Positions 1 through 10,652 of a stretch of 64,000 nucleotides of DNA are shown one piece after another. Both the position numbers and the translations under genes were made by a program. The stretch comes from Cyrtodaria siliqua (lineage: Eukaryota; Mollusca; Bivalvia; Adapedonta; Hiatellidae). The notes beneath the pieces are model-generated. The model searched no databases. It had not been told where the DNA came from and worked only from the letters and a program-made list of their open reading frames with translations. The stretch's first letter is position 1; each line of letters opens with the position of its first letter. The stretch lies in NCBI GenBank assembly GCA_037043455.1, contig JAWPHD010003254.1, positions 160,000 to 223,999 on the forward strand. Direction: 5' to 3'.

Positions 1-159
1 CCATTGTTTTACAGTAGCGTATACGTATGTTTATCTCAAGTTAGATATATCGCGGTGGTAGGCATCTATATATTTGCTTATGTCGACACCTTAGCTTCAG
101 AAATGCAGACATGCAAGCTACACGCAATTAAACAATCACGGTGCTGCACCATTAACACA

Positions 160-862
160 CCTGTGTAATATACAGGTGCCTGTGTGATATACAGGTGCAA
201 ACCTGTGTAAAATACAGGTGGCAACCTGTGTGATATACCGTTGCCATCCCGTAAAATATACAGTTGCCAACCCGTGTAATATGCAGTTGCCATCCCGTGT
301 AATATACAGCTGCCATCCTGTGTAATATACAGTTTCCATTCCGGGCAATAAACAGTTGCCAACCCGTGTAATGTACAGTTGCTACCCCGTGTAATATAAA
401 GTTACCAACCCGTGTAATATACAGTTGCCATCCCGTGTAATATAAAGTTGCCATCCCGTATAATGTACAGTTGCCACCCCGTGTAATGTACAGTTGTCAT
501 CCTCTGTAATATACAGTTACCATCCCCTATAATGTACCGTTGCCACCCGTGTAGTATACAGTTTCCATCCCGTGTAATATACAGTCACCATCCCGTGTAA
601 TGTACAGTTGCCACCCCTTGTAATGTACAGTTGCCATCCAGTGTAATATACAATTGCCACCCCGTGTAATATATAGTTGCCACCCCGTGTAATGTACAGT
701 TGCAATCCCGTGTAATATACAGTTGCCATTCCGTGTAATATACAGTTGCCAACCCGTGTAATATACAGTTGCCATCTCGTGTAATATACAGTTGCCATCC
801 CGTGTAATATACAGTTGCCATCCCGTGTATTATCAACGTGTTATCCTGTGTAATAAGCAGTG
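160..862. repeat. 23-bp minisatellite array
   Basis: About 30 tandem copies of a unit close to gtaatatacagttgccatcc plus cgt. The first few units, near 160-230, are diverged and shorter. Because 3 x 23 = 69 bases, a frame without stops reads the same 23 residues repeatedly, which produces several long minus-strand open frames around MATVYYTGWQLYITRDGNC. These are artefacts of the repeat, not genes. Confidence 0.93.
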
Positions 863-1678
863 TGTCTACTCGTATATACTCTAATGTATGTGACATGTAT
901 GCGCCAAATCGAAGTAAAATAGTAATACAAATAAAAGACTCAACTTCATATTAAAAATTGCTGATTTGACAATAAAAAGTATATCACTGTGCCTGTAAGG
1001 TAATAAGTTTAGCTTGGGAAAATATGTCGTACAGACACAGCCACAATTCTTTTTCAGAAAAAAGAGAAATCCTGCATTCCGACGGTATTATTAAGCAACA
1101 ATATGTGTTTAACCCGCGATTTCAAGCTTTTTTAATCTGCGATTTCGCAACAAAAACATCGGAACAGAGCAAAATAACATATATTAATATGAATACTTGC
1201 TCTCTGAAAATATTTCGAAATTTTGCACAATCATGGTGTGTTTTGGTTCCGAAAGACCGCGAGCGAAAACAGTTCGACTTTTATTTTCTGAAAAGACCAT
1301 GAGTAAAAATTGGTATGAGCTGACCATACTCCTCCACCCCATATCCCACTCAGTTTTATTGCATTTTTGGCATTTTTTTAAAATTATTTCTGGGGACAAT
1401 GTGTAGGCCCGTGCCATCAGTGCCTATAGGCAGCTACGCCACTGCCATACTTGCACGTTTTATTTGAAATAAAGTGTATACCACAGCATCTCAACCATGC
1501 ACACATGTTCTGTTGGACTTCATAGCATATGTGTGTTTTTCAAAGTAAACAAATGCAGATATGATAAATGATTACCTTAAAATAACAGCTGAACGATACA
1601 TAGACGCAACAAATTTTCAGCCATTAAGATCTTTCTAAAAGCAAAACAAAATGCAAGCTGATCCAGTAAGAATCAATG
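863..1678. other. No gene recognised
   Basis: AT-rich DNA with only short open frames of 70-92 codons on both strands. None shows a recognisable domain and they overlap one another. I see no repeat or RNA gene here. Confidence 0.5.
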
Positions 1679-1826
1679 TTTACTACTACTACTGCTACTG
1701 CTACCGCTGCTGCTGCCGCTACTGCTGCTGCTGCCGCTGCTGCTGCTGCTGCTACTACTACTACTGCTACTACTACTACGACGACGACGACGACGGCGAT
1801 GATGACAATAATAATGTGTTAGAAAA

Positions 1827-1874
<48 letters not shown>

Positions 1875-1936
1875 GTCTTTGTCTCTGTGTCTCTCTGTAT
1901 CCGTCTCTCTCAGTCTCTCTCTCTCTTTTTATCTCG
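1679..1936. repeat. Compound microsatellite: TAC/TGC/GAC triplets, then TCTG and CT
   Basis: Triplet runs of tac, tgc and gac occupy about 1680-1800, followed by gat and aat triplets. A tetranucleotide tctg run and a CT-rich dinucleotide run extend to about 1936. The open frame across it encodes only runs of Y, C, D and LS, as expected from simple repeats. Confidence 0.95.
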
Positions 1937-2228
1937 AGCGCTCGACTTGTTATATCCGTGCCGAGTGATATATACCTGTGCTGGCAGATATATATGATGC
2001 TGGCAGATATATAGGATATATATACCCTTGGTGATATAGCTGTGCTTGTAGAAATGTATGTCGATGTATCTGTAAAGTGTTTTAACTGATATATGAGATT
2101 TGTCTGGTCAAAAGTCAGAAATAATAAAATTCACAAAACAACAGTTTTAGAAGGCCTAAAACGATGATTTACCGCATTCACGATCAAGAACCATTTATGC
2201 ATGCCAACGCGTCACGAACTGAATGATA

Positions 2229-2461
2229 TTAAAGGGACACGCGACATTCTTGTCTTTTTTTTAAAATCTCGCGGCGTCCTGTATTTATTATTTTTTATTT
2301 TTTTATTTATTTTTTATAAATTGTTCATTGTTTTTGCATATTTCTAACTGTGGATTATACTGCACCAATAACACATTTAAACATATGGTAGAATAGCAAG
2401 AAAAAATGAAAACTCCAAATGCTATTTTAATGAATTTCAAGATTGCCATGTGTTCCTTTAA
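2229..2461. mobile_element. MITE, family M2, TTAA-ended
   Basis: A 233-bp non-coding element. It begins ttaaagggacacgcgacatt and ends with the near inverse, gattgccatgtgttccttta followed by a. Both ends carry TTAA, the target used by piggyBac-type transposases. However, TTAA also reads as part of the inverted repeat, so the superfamily assignment is tentative. Related copies sit at 9850-10040 (inverted), 10199-10479 and 14502-14805, sharing an internal gcaccaataa-like motif and an A/T-rich core. Confidence 0.7.
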
Positions 2462-2734
2462 TATTAATGTTGTATTATATATATTATTGTCAGTTCGACT
2501 AGCCGTACGGACGACCGGAAATGTCATAACCAATCGGGAATGTAGGACTAAAATTACACTAGATTTATAAATAATTTTTTGTCGTTGGAATGTGGTGTAA
2601 AGTATTCCTCACACTGCAAGTATCTCAAATGTTATTTGCGTAGGAAGATCAATTTTATATTACGCACAATGTGATGATTGTCTGAAATCTTGCCTGTTAT
2701 TGCCGGTGCGGAGCCAGTATTCTAGTTTAGTAGG

Positions 2735-2848
2735 CGTGCATTTTTTATTGGTTGGTAAGCGGGTTCTGGCGTTCCAGGGGCATGCACACACACTCTCCCC
2801 GGATGGAGAAATGTTGCTAAATTCCTGGTGCAGAATATTGAACTGACT
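2735..2848. repeat. Dispersed repeat fragment, left part
   Basis: The gggttctggcgttccagggg region and the following ~90 bases resemble 8450-8560, where the order of blocks is the same. The block then continues to a ctggatccg motif at 3072, matching 8645. The 2849-3035 palindrome lies between these blocks, as if inserted into the older repeat. Confidence 0.45.
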
Positions 2849-3035
2849 GGTGTTAAAGGGTGGGGAGTGAGCTCGCGTTGGTTTCACGGTTGTTCATCGC
2901 GAGTTGAATAACCGTGAAACCAACGCCAGCGTGAGCTCGCGTTGGTTTCACGGTTATTCATCGCGAGTTGGGTTATTCATTGCGAGTTGAATAACCGTGA
3001 AACCAACGCCAGCTCACTCCCCACCCCTTAACACC
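2849..3035. repeat. Cruciform-forming multi-arm inverted repeat
   Basis: The outer arms ggtgttaaagggtggggagt and its complement at 3016-3035 continue inward through a shared ggtttcacggtt block. Between them the block alternates orientation several times, with gcgagttgaataaccgtgaa and its complement both present more than once. It is non-coding. It may be a foldback MITE. I could not identify a convincing target-site duplication. Confidence 0.8.
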
Positions 3036-3490
3036 AGGCAAGCACAGGTTAAAATTAAGTCCGCACTCCGGCCTGGATCCGAATTTATATTCGCCGTATA
3101 ACCGTTCTCCGGCCATGTTTTGTCTCGTGAACATTTTTACGTTTACTTAAATCGAAATCAATACACAATACATATTTATATTTTACGCATTGCAATATCT
3201 GTGAAAAGCGAGAATAAGATTTTATTTGATGACGTAGAAAACTTTGAACAGGTAAATTAATCCACAAGTATATGTATATTTATCAATTATCTGGCAATAG
3301 TTGTGCAGCTATATAATTCCGATTTACCTCATTTCCCCGTGCAGCCACGCAGTGGTAAAAACAGAATCTACGTCATGCCAATAATACTTATTTTTACATA
3401 CAACTTAGTAGCGGTTTTAAATGTATGTTTCTCTACGGGACAATCAAGAATGTTCATATAATGTTTAAGAGTTAAATTTGTTAATTGATA
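3036..3490. other. No gene recognised
   Basis: AT-rich sequence with one 60-codon open frame on the minus strand that has no recognisable features. I see no repeat beyond the ctggatccg flank noted for the preceding dispersed repeat. Confidence 0.5.
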
Positions 3491-3668
3491 TTATTATACG
3501 TCACGTTTACACTCCTGTATAAATTGCCCATTCCCTTTGCGTGAAGCAATTTTTACTGTTCACCGGTAAACAATTTTTATTATTATACCTCACGTTTACA
3601 TTCCTGTATAAATTGCCCATATCCTTAGCGTGAAGCAATTTTTACTGTTCACCGGTAATTTTTTTTTA
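3491..3668. repeat. 89-bp direct tandem duplication
   Basis: Two head-to-tail copies starting at 3491 and 3580, each beginning ttattatac and ending near gttcaccggtaa. They differ at only a few positions, which implies a recent local duplication. Confidence 0.88.
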
Positions 3669-3903
3669 CCGTTACACGATTGTGACGTCACGGGAAGTAT
3701 ACAAATAGGTTTTGGGTTTTTCCAATAACGACACGCTTTGGCAATTGGAAATCGGTGGACGCTTATTAAAATACAGTTGAAGTTATGTCAATCGTAAGAC
3801 GCTTGGTTTACCAAACGACAAACAAAATGTGGCGAGCAGATTGTTACTTTAAATCAAAACTGGTATAAAAATATTAATCAAAAAAAAAAAGAGAAAAGAA
3901 TTC

Positions 3904-3952
3904 GGAAAAATAATGTCAACCGAGTCTTCGCCTCGGTTGACATTATTTTCCT
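3904..3952. repeat. Hairpin, about 19-bp arms
   Basis: The arm aataatgtcaaccgag is followed by the 7-base loop tcttcgc and the complementary arm. It is perfect except for one extra A near the base. It resembles the compact hairpin MITEs seen elsewhere in the window but is too short to assign. Confidence 0.8.
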
Positions 3953-4085
3953 CAGTTTGACAATATCCACTGTCAACCTCACTGGGATGCAGTATTTATA
4001 TAATACTACAACAAGGGTGCCATTAACCTTTAAACCAAAGGGTCAGCCAGTAGAAACAATTAGTATGTACTTTAAATGACACTCA

Positions 4086-4165
4086 CTGCAACGCATTTGC
4101 AGCAACTTCCGCTTAGTTTTTCAGATGGTTTTCATTGAATATATAAATCATCGCATTATATTAAA
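4086..4165 (+). repeat. Family D copy A, first fragment
   Basis: The caacttccgcttagtttttc region matches 8704-8760 at the start of intact copy B. The alignment then breaks and resumes at 5425, so about 1.25 kb of extra DNA separates it from the rest of copy A. Confidence 0.6.
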
Positions 4166-4483
4166 GATACATTAACCGTAACATTATAAAACAGAAAATG
4201 ATGACATTGACAGACAATACACAACTACCATTATTGAATATTTGCTAAATAAAGACAAGTTGTTTCGACGGAATTCAGCAGAGGTACAAAAAAAGTACTT
4301 CTTCATGGAGTTGAACAACAAGCCTACGCTAAAATCACACTCGCGAGTAATAAGTGAAAAGCGTGCTATCAGTTGAGCTACACTGGAAAGGTATGTGATG
4401 CAAGACATTCTATATCAAATCCTAATGTATGTCACGCGAGCAGCAGTCATATAAATATTGCGGTCCCAACGATGTTTACAAAT

Positions 4484-5279
4484 CTTCTCCTGCTCTTCAC
4501 AGCGTGCACGTCGCGGAGAGGGCACTGGTGACACTCATGGTGTTTGTATAGGGGTACGCCTTGCCAGCCCTATACAACATTACTGGTGGGGTAAATCACT
4601 ATATTCGCGTATAGTGACTAACACACTGGTACTTCTGAACTGGTTTGTCTCGGTTCAGGAGCCTGAGTGTCACTTGACTGATAGTGAAGAAGTCCCCTGC
4701 GCCCCCATCAAGGCACTCATCATCAGATGGAAGTAGAGAACTTGGAAGTCGTCAGACAGAAGTCCGCGGGCCAGAGCTGAGATCAACTAACACAGAGTAG
4801 AAGTAGCATCAGCAGTATATAGTTAGTGATAATTAGGGATCGACGCCGAGGCCTACATTCGACCGTAGTCTGACGACAGAAGAGGGATTCATGAGAAATA
4901 CAGACATCTGATAATGCTTGCAGCGCAGGGGCCATATATGATGGGTGTGGCCCCAAACACAAGGACCCCCCGACCACTAGCGGCTGTAGGACAACACACT
5001 AGCGGATGTAGCTCAACCACCGCAGCGGATGCAGGCCACCTCGACCACCAGACCACCACTTCACCGCCACAGCGAAACAACACAGAGCAGCAGCGACACA
5101 ACACTACACATCTACAAGAGAAACGATTACACTACACAGCAGCACCAGATCAACCTACACACTCATCTAGAACAGACCAGACTCTATTGTGCCCATAGCG
5201 CCAGGGTTCTCCTGGAGTTTTAGTTGGCGGACGGTCTATAAACCTTAGAACGACCCCCCCCCCCCCCCCCCCCCCCCCC
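4484..5279 (+). mobile_element. Unidentified insertion with poly(C) tail and 13-bp direct repeats
   Basis: A 796-bp segment, visibly richer in G+C than its surroundings, is bounded by the direct repeat gatgtttacaaat at 4471-4483 and 5280-5292. Its right end is an uninterrupted run of 26 C (5254-5279). Direct repeats of this length plus a homopolymer tail are what target-primed reverse transcription leaves, though tails are normally A-rich. Several strong hairpins are visible: tgtataggg with ccctataca near 4545-4580, cactata with tatagtg near 4598-4617, and ggggcca with tggcccc near 4928-4955. Open frames of 64-94 codons show no domain. It could be a structured SINE, the 3' end of an unknown LINE, or a retrocopied structured RNA. 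Confidence 0.6.
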
Positions 5280-5424
5280 GATGTTTACAAATAAAACTTT
5301 TACTACCGGTTTTTGGTCTATGCTCATGTTTTCATGTATGCATTTCACTAAATAAAGACCAGACAGTTATTTGCTTATGCTCAATATATACTTTACTTAC
5401 GGACAGTGTCCCTTTAACACAACT

Positions 5425-5690
5425 ATACAACATATGGTGTGTACATAATGACATATACAGGTGTTGCAATTGTGCCAACATAATAGATAGTGTTTCAAGA
5501 TATTCCTTTGAATCTTGCTGAAATTGACAGAACTAATTACAAAATGGCCGAGGAAATCATTTTCTAATTACCTTCAATGACACAATACAGTAGTGTAGCT
5601 GATAAGCGTCATCTTATTGCACTTTGTGGAATGTGAAATACTATAGAAAGCATTTTGAAATGCAGTTGGTTTAATAGGGGTAATTGTGTT
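5425..5690 (+). repeat. Family D copy A, second fragment
   Basis: Aligns over its whole length with 8764-9005. It shares gacatatacaggtgttgca and the gatagtgtttcaagatattc block and shows scattered substitutions and small indels. The match stops near 5690 and resumes at 6736. Confidence 0.8.
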
Positions 5691-5869
5691 AAACGTCTGA
5701 TTTTAAAATGAAAGGAAAATGTCGATTTAGTTTCTGATTTAAATTTACCCTTTCACTTGTGCGAGAGCAACATTTCTGAAATTATTGGCCTATAACTGTT
5801 TTTTGACCAATATTTACATAATTTGGCTTTATCCCTAGAAGTGCCCAACGTTAATAACCTAGGTTACTC

Positions 5870-6139
5870 GGTGATTATATTTTGACCTTTGTCTAACACT
5901 GAGTTTCGTCGGTGTGTTCTTGGGCAAGACACTTTTCATTCCTTAGTCTCGTCCGTCGGATGGGGACCGAGCGGTCCCGTGTCGATGGTCTATCCTCCGA
6001 GCACGTTAAAGAACCATAGGAATCTATTCGATAATAAGAGTAGAGCACGGTTCCCGGATTCCTATGTATCCTTCCCCTCCCTCTGGGGCGGCTCTAACTT
6101 ACATATAATGTGTTGATCAACATTCATTCATTCATTCAT
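5870..6139 (+). mobile_element. SINE-like fragment S3 with ATTC tail
   Basis: Contains ttgggcaagacac, gagcacgttaaagaacc and agagcacggttcccggattc, and ends in an (attc)n tail at 6122-6139. The same blocks occur inverted at 62160-62330. Microsatellite-tailed, GC-richer short elements of this form are typical of SINEs. No tRNA-like head is visible here, so this copy looks 5'-truncated. The 75-codon frame inside is incidental. Confidence 0.6.
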
Positions 6140-6356
6140 TCTAACATTTGTTGTAATATCAACTATTTGTATCTCATTTCATTTTTTCTGAGAGCTGTTG
6201 CACTTAGTGATACATTTTGCAGGGAAATTGCACCAAATCATTTCACCGAGGTATAATGTATATCTTCAAGCATGCACAATTTTAAAATAATCTAAAAATA
6301 CAGGACCTGAGAAAATTGCATTTAAACAGAAGATAATTCTCCACTACCGATGATTC

Positions 6357-6722
6357 TATACAACCCATGATGATTCTATACACCCCATGATGATTCTATA
6401 CACCCCATGACATGATGATTCTATACACCCCATGATGATTCTATACACCCCATGATGATTCTATACATATACACCCCATGATGATTCTATACACCCCCAT
6501 GATGATTATATACACCCCATGATGATTCTATAAACCCCATGATGATTCTATACACCCACACCCCGTGATGATTCTATACACCCCATGATGATTCTATACA
6601 CCCCATGATGATTATATACACCCATGATGATTCTATACACCCCATGATGATTCTATACACCACATGATGATTCTGTACACCCCATGATGATTCTATACAC
6701 CCCCTGGTGATTCTATACACCC
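6357..6722. repeat. 20-bp minisatellite
   Basis: About 18 tandem copies of atgatgattctatacacccc with small insertions (for example an extra cat or ata) and point variants. It lies within the interval that separates the two later parts of D copy A. Confidence 0.95.
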
Positions 6723-6735
6723 CAATGCACTGTAC

Positions 6736-6960
6736 TACAGTTTGACTCCGTATTAATTAAGTAGTTTACTATTTTTTGTTCTAATTGATCATTTTGGATT
6801 TCAGTTTCACTGACTAATTTAATGTTATGGCTGGAGACCCATATTTTTGAAGTTGTAACTGAATACAATCCAGGCGTTAATAATGTGAACAAATGTTAAA
6901 GGTTAGGACGTCAAATAATTAAATTGTATCGCCTCAATAAACTAGAATATTACCTCTTAA
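6736..6960 (+). repeat. Family D copy A, third fragment
   Basis: Aligns with 9010-9352 through the ttgactccgtat block, cattttggattt, the ggcgttaat block and ttgtatcgcctcaataaac. It restores the right end of copy A after the ~1-kb interruption that holds the S3 SINE and the 20-bp minisatellite. Confidence 0.75.
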
Positions 6961-7034
6961 AGGCTATCTTGATTTTTGTTTTAACTCAAAATATCTTTAC
7001 AGTTTTTTTTCTTCATGAATTGCATATTTGTATA

Positions 7035-7988
7035 TTTATCACATAACTTACGGTGTGGGAGTGGAATAACACCATTCTGTATTTTCGATATAGGTTTAAT
7101 TACACTAAATCAGTCGGATGTAGCTCGCCTGGTGCAGCCGAAAGTAGTTTTATATTAAAGAGTGCTAATCATTTTTTTCTTTAAAACTTTTTTTAGTGCA
7201 ATTTCCGGTTATTTTTTGGCTGTAACTGTATTCTGGACATGTTGTTGTTGATATTTGAAAGGGAGCTCATCATGTTTTTGACAGTTTTTTTATATACATT
7301 TTAGAAGTGAAAGTAGAGAGGGTACGAAATTGCAAGGGGTAAAAATAGCTTTGACCTTTGAACCGGGATTAGTATACAGCTGAAAAATGTTTCTTAGAAG
7401 GTATTAAATCCCCTATTTCCTTGTTGAAGTTTAATAGCAGACATGTTTATTTGCATGATAAAGTAAGTTTCCCAGAATTCTAATCAGGTTTGAGTTTTTA
7501 ACAGGTTGTCAACATTCTAACTTTACTATGGAAGGGGCATGGAGACACATTTACGCTATTATATAACCTATACCACTAGTTATATAAGTATGCAAATAAG
7601 CCTAGTATGCGCTGTCAAAAAAATCGATAATGACTATGATCCAATCCCACGGTTTATGTCGGTTTCGCGTGTTAATGCGACAGGCAAAATGCAATCAAAG
7701 TGGATATGTTGATTTGATTTTGTATGGTGTTTTACGTCATTTTCAACACATGTAAGGTTATATATGACGGTCGACTTTTTATGGTGGAGGCAGACCACCC
7801 ACTTTCCTGGGTAGAACCAGTACTGTACACCTCCCACCATCCGTAAGAATCGACACTTCCTCATTTACAAGTCGAGCTCCCAGTGGGATTCGAACCCACA
7901 GCGGTGAGAGGCGAAGGTTTACAACGCAACGTCGTTAACCATTCGGCAACGGAGACGCTGAAAGTCGATATGTGAGTTATGTGATAAA
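7035..7988. mobile_element. Inverted-repeat element M3, long copy
   Basis: It opens tttatcacataac and closes gttatgtgataaa, an exact 13-bp inverted repeat. The same termini, with the adjacent ggtgtgggag block, bound a 160-bp relative at 41880-42040. The interior contains an S1 SINE (7710-7958). A segment at 7090-7580 recurs inverted at 27428-28045. No open frame is present, so the element is non-autonomous. Confidence 0.65.
7710..7958 (-). mobile_element. SINE S1, full-length copy
   Basis: Read on the minus strand, a tRNA-derived head carries an A-box-like tgccgaatggttaacg and a B box gggttcgaatcccac. A conserved body follows (gtcgattcttacggatggtg, then tggttctacccagg and ggtggtctgcctccacca). 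The 3' part reads cgaccgtcatatataacctt and gaaaatgacgtaaaacacca. Further copies are at 11095-11300, 12336-12475 with 13160-13255, 15275-15425, 21130-21402 and 48435-48560. It depends on a partner LINE for mobility, and the internal boxes imply RNA polymerase III transcription. Confidence 0.88.
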
Positions 7989-8007
7989 TAGAATCTAACA
8001 TTCTTTC

Positions 8008-8117
8008 TCATTCATTATTGAATTTATTAAACTCGTTAGCAAAAATGATATAATGCTCGACAAGAGCCTCGCATTTTATCATTTTGCCAGGTCGTTTAAT
8101 AAATTCAAATGAATGAG
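8008..8117. mobile_element. Palindromic hairpin element, ~110 bp
   Basis: The left arm (ctcattcattattgaattta and onward) is mirrored by the right arm ending aaattcaaatgaatgag. The central part is atgctcgacaagagcctcgc. It abuts the right end of M3. It is non-coding and consistent with a foldback MITE. Confidence 0.75.
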
Positions 8118-8265
8118 TACTCATGTAAGATCCACTATAACTAGTTAAAAGCAAATCGTTTTATTATATATTACACATTGTTCCTTATGTTTTACCAAGA
8201 ATATATATATACCTATGGTGAAGAAGGAAAACCGACAAAAATTATATTCAAGCATGTATAAAGAC

Positions 8266-8345
8266 AAAATCATGGTAGATTAAGAAAATCGAGGTACTAC
8301 TTACATTAATTCTTTATGGCGCTGTAGGGTGAATGTTAGCACCTC
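8266..8345 (+). repeat. R2 segment, diverged copy
   Basis: The sequence aaatcatggtagattaag and the aatcgaggtactact block match the R2 segments at 10430-10652 and 12630-12865, at lower identity. The rest of 8118-8440 shows nothing else recognisable. Confidence 0.5.
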
Positions 8346-8439
8346 GGTTTAGTAATCCAGTGATTTCGCTAACTTACATTAAATGTATTTTTTTATTATT
8401 ATTCCATGTGCGGATCCATGATTTCATTTAAGAGAGAGT

Positions 8440-8690
8440 GAACGTTTAAGTGGTGGTATAGGGGTTTCCGGGGACATGGCAGACACTCACACCCGACCCC
8501 GGAGACATGTGTGTTGCCGTCGTGGCATTTGGTGAATTCCAGTGCATTTTTAGAATATTTTAGTCGTAAAATCCACTGATGAATAACAGTGGAACGGACA
8601 CGAGACCCCTTAAAAACGGCAAGCATAAACTAGATCCACACCCGCCTGGATCCGCCCTTGTATTCTCAACCAAAGTTTCAAGTATACACC
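8440..8690 (+). repeat. Dispersed repeat fragment
   Basis: The ggggtttccggggacatggc block, the caccccggag-like block and the downstream cctggatccgcc correspond in order to 2735-2848 plus 3072-3080. The open frame on the minus strand here has no recognisable domain. Confidence 0.45.
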
Positions 8691-8696
8691 CGCCAC

Positions 8697-9352
8697 TAGA
8701 CATGTGCAACTTCCGTTTAGCTTTTCAGGTGATTTTCACTTTAGTATAAATCATATAAAACTATGATGTTTACATTATGGCATATACAGGTGTTGCAAGT
8801 GTGCCAACAAAATAGATAGTGTTTCAAGATATTCCTTTGAATCATTCTGAAATTGACACAACTAATTACAAAATGCCGAGAAAATCAGTTTTTAATTACC
8901 TTCACGGAAACAATGCAATAGTTTAGGTAATAAACACAACTGTATTGCACTTTGTGGAATGTAAAAACATAAGCATGTGGCAGCATTTTGAAATGCTATA
9001 GTTTGCAATTGACTCCGTATAAAGCAGTTTAAGAATGTGTGTTCTACTTAACTTGATCGTGCAGACAGCATTTTGGATTTTAATTACACTGTAATGAATT
9101 TATGTTAAAGTGGCAGATATATTATTACTTTTTTTTTAGGGTGAAACCCAAATAAAGCTATGTTGGCTCTTAACCAAGACGGATTTTTTTTTTAATTGCC
9201 TTTTTTATTAATTTTCTGACTGAAAATCCTTGGTATACTATATATATATTAAAGGCGTTAATGATGTTATTAATACACAATGTGTTAGAGGTTAGGAAGT
9301 CAAACAATTAAAATGTATCGCCTCATTAAACAAGAATATTAACCGTTAAAGG
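8697..9352 (+). repeat. Family D copy B, uninterrupted
   Basis: This 655-bp copy matches the three separated pieces of copy A (4086-4165, 5425-5690, 6736-6960) and so gives the order of the unbroken element. It ends near cgttaaaggggc at 9350. There is no coding capacity and no obvious terminal inverted repeat. The class is unknown. Confidence 0.75.
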
Positions 9353-9535
9353 GGCATACTGAAATTAGCGTCTCCATTTATTTATCTTGTATCAAAATTT
9401 AAATGTAACAGTTTTAAAAGTCAAACTAATAGTTTTTGTAAACGGTTTTGTAGTGTACTTTTGCCGTTATTGGCGGGTTAGTTTCTTTAATACCATGATA
9501 TGTGTCATTATGTCACTATCTTTCTGTCGCAAGCT

Positions 9536-9845
9536 CTACTACAGTGTGCGAACGCTCTACTAGAGCATGCGAACGCTCTACTACAGCGTGCGAACGATGT
9601 ACTACAGCGTGCGAACGTTCTACTACAGCGTTCGCTAGAGCGTTCGCACGCTCTACTACAGCGTTCGCACGCTCTACTACAGCGTTCGCACACTGTAGCT
9701 AGAGCGTTCGCACGCTCTACTACATCGTTCGCACGCTCTACTAGAGCGTTCGCACGCTGTAGCTAGAGCGTTCGCACGCTGTACTACAGCGTTCGCACGC
9801 TCTACTAGAGCGTTCGCACTCTGTAGTAGAGCGTGCGAACGCTTT
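9536..9845. repeat. 21-bp minisatellite that switches strand
   Basis: About 15 units. The first four read tgcgaacgctctactacagc. After ttcgctagagcg near 9628 the units read gcgttcgcacgctctactac, which shares the inverted core. The last unit flips back at 9825-9842. Open frames in several registers are repeat artefacts. Confidence 0.92.
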
Positions 9846-9849
9846 TAAT

Positions 9850-10040
9850 TATATTTTCTGCATGTCACCCGCGGGGCTCCGTATACTATAGGTTTAAATG
9901 TATTATTGGTACAATATAATCAGCAATTAATTACACGTGGAAACAATTTGTATTAAACTATTCTTATAAGTAATGTTAATGAATGCACAAATGCAAGTTA
10001 AACAGTTTAAAAAAAATCAAGATTGACATGTGTCCCTCAA
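9850..10040 (-). mobile_element. MITE M2, inverted partial copy
   Basis: Its reverse complement follows 10199-10390 through the taacttgcat, cttataagaatagttt, caccaataat and tatagta blocks. It ends at aagattgacatgtgtccct, which is the family terminus. Together with the next copy it forms a head-to-head pair. Confidence 0.65.
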
Positions 10041-10198
10041 AAAGGCGCCCAAGGCGTCCTTCTAGGGTTTCTTCATTACTGCTAATTTACAAATCAATAT
10101 CTTTAATTATTTAAATAGTCCAACACAGATTATTTTAATACATTACAAATTGTTCATTATATTTCTCCTATAATATATTTTTAATATAGTCAAGTAGG

Positions 10199-10479
10199 TG
10201 AAAGGGACACACGGCAATCTTTATTTTTTTTTTAAAATTCACTGCGTCCCGCTAGTTTTTCTGCATAACTTGCATTAGTTTAATCATTAATATTAATTAT
10301 AAGAATAGTTTTAAGGAATTTGTTTTTGCATATTAAATTTTGATATTATTGCACCAATAATATATTAAAACGTATAGTATAATAAGATGAAATATTTATT
10401 TAAATTAAACCACTGATACTGGATATATAAATCGAGACACCCATTTAAAACACTTCAAGATTGCCATGTGCCCCTTTAA
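10199..10479 (+). mobile_element. MITE M2
   Basis: Starts aaagggacacacggcaatct and ends with the inverse, gattgccatgtgcccctttaa, split here at the window line. The internal motifs are shared with 2229-2461 and 14502-14805. The right end runs directly into an R2 segment. Confidence 0.75.
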
Positions 10480-10652
10480 AAGACAAAATCATACTGGATT
10501 AATAAATCGAGGTGCTACTATTAATGCTGTATAACTTATCAAGGTGGGTAATGGTTACAATGTAACACATCGTCTAATTCAGGGATCGTGCGTTCTGTTT
10601 GAATCAGAAAATAATTTCTTATCAAAATACATAAAAATATTTCCCTCAAGAT
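10430..10652 (+). repeat. R2 segment
   Basis: This segment is nearly identical to 12630-12865. It runs from aaatcgagacacccattt through the M2 terminus to aaaatacataaaaatatttccc. The copy at 12630 lies inside an M1 element, so the M2 end plus R2 moved or was duplicated as one block. Confidence 0.85.

Noticed and set aside
5254..5279. Poly(C) run as a mere sequencing or assembly filler
   Set aside because: It is placed exactly between the segment end and the second 13-bp direct repeat, which is where a retro-insertion tail belongs. Its exact length could still be inaccurate.
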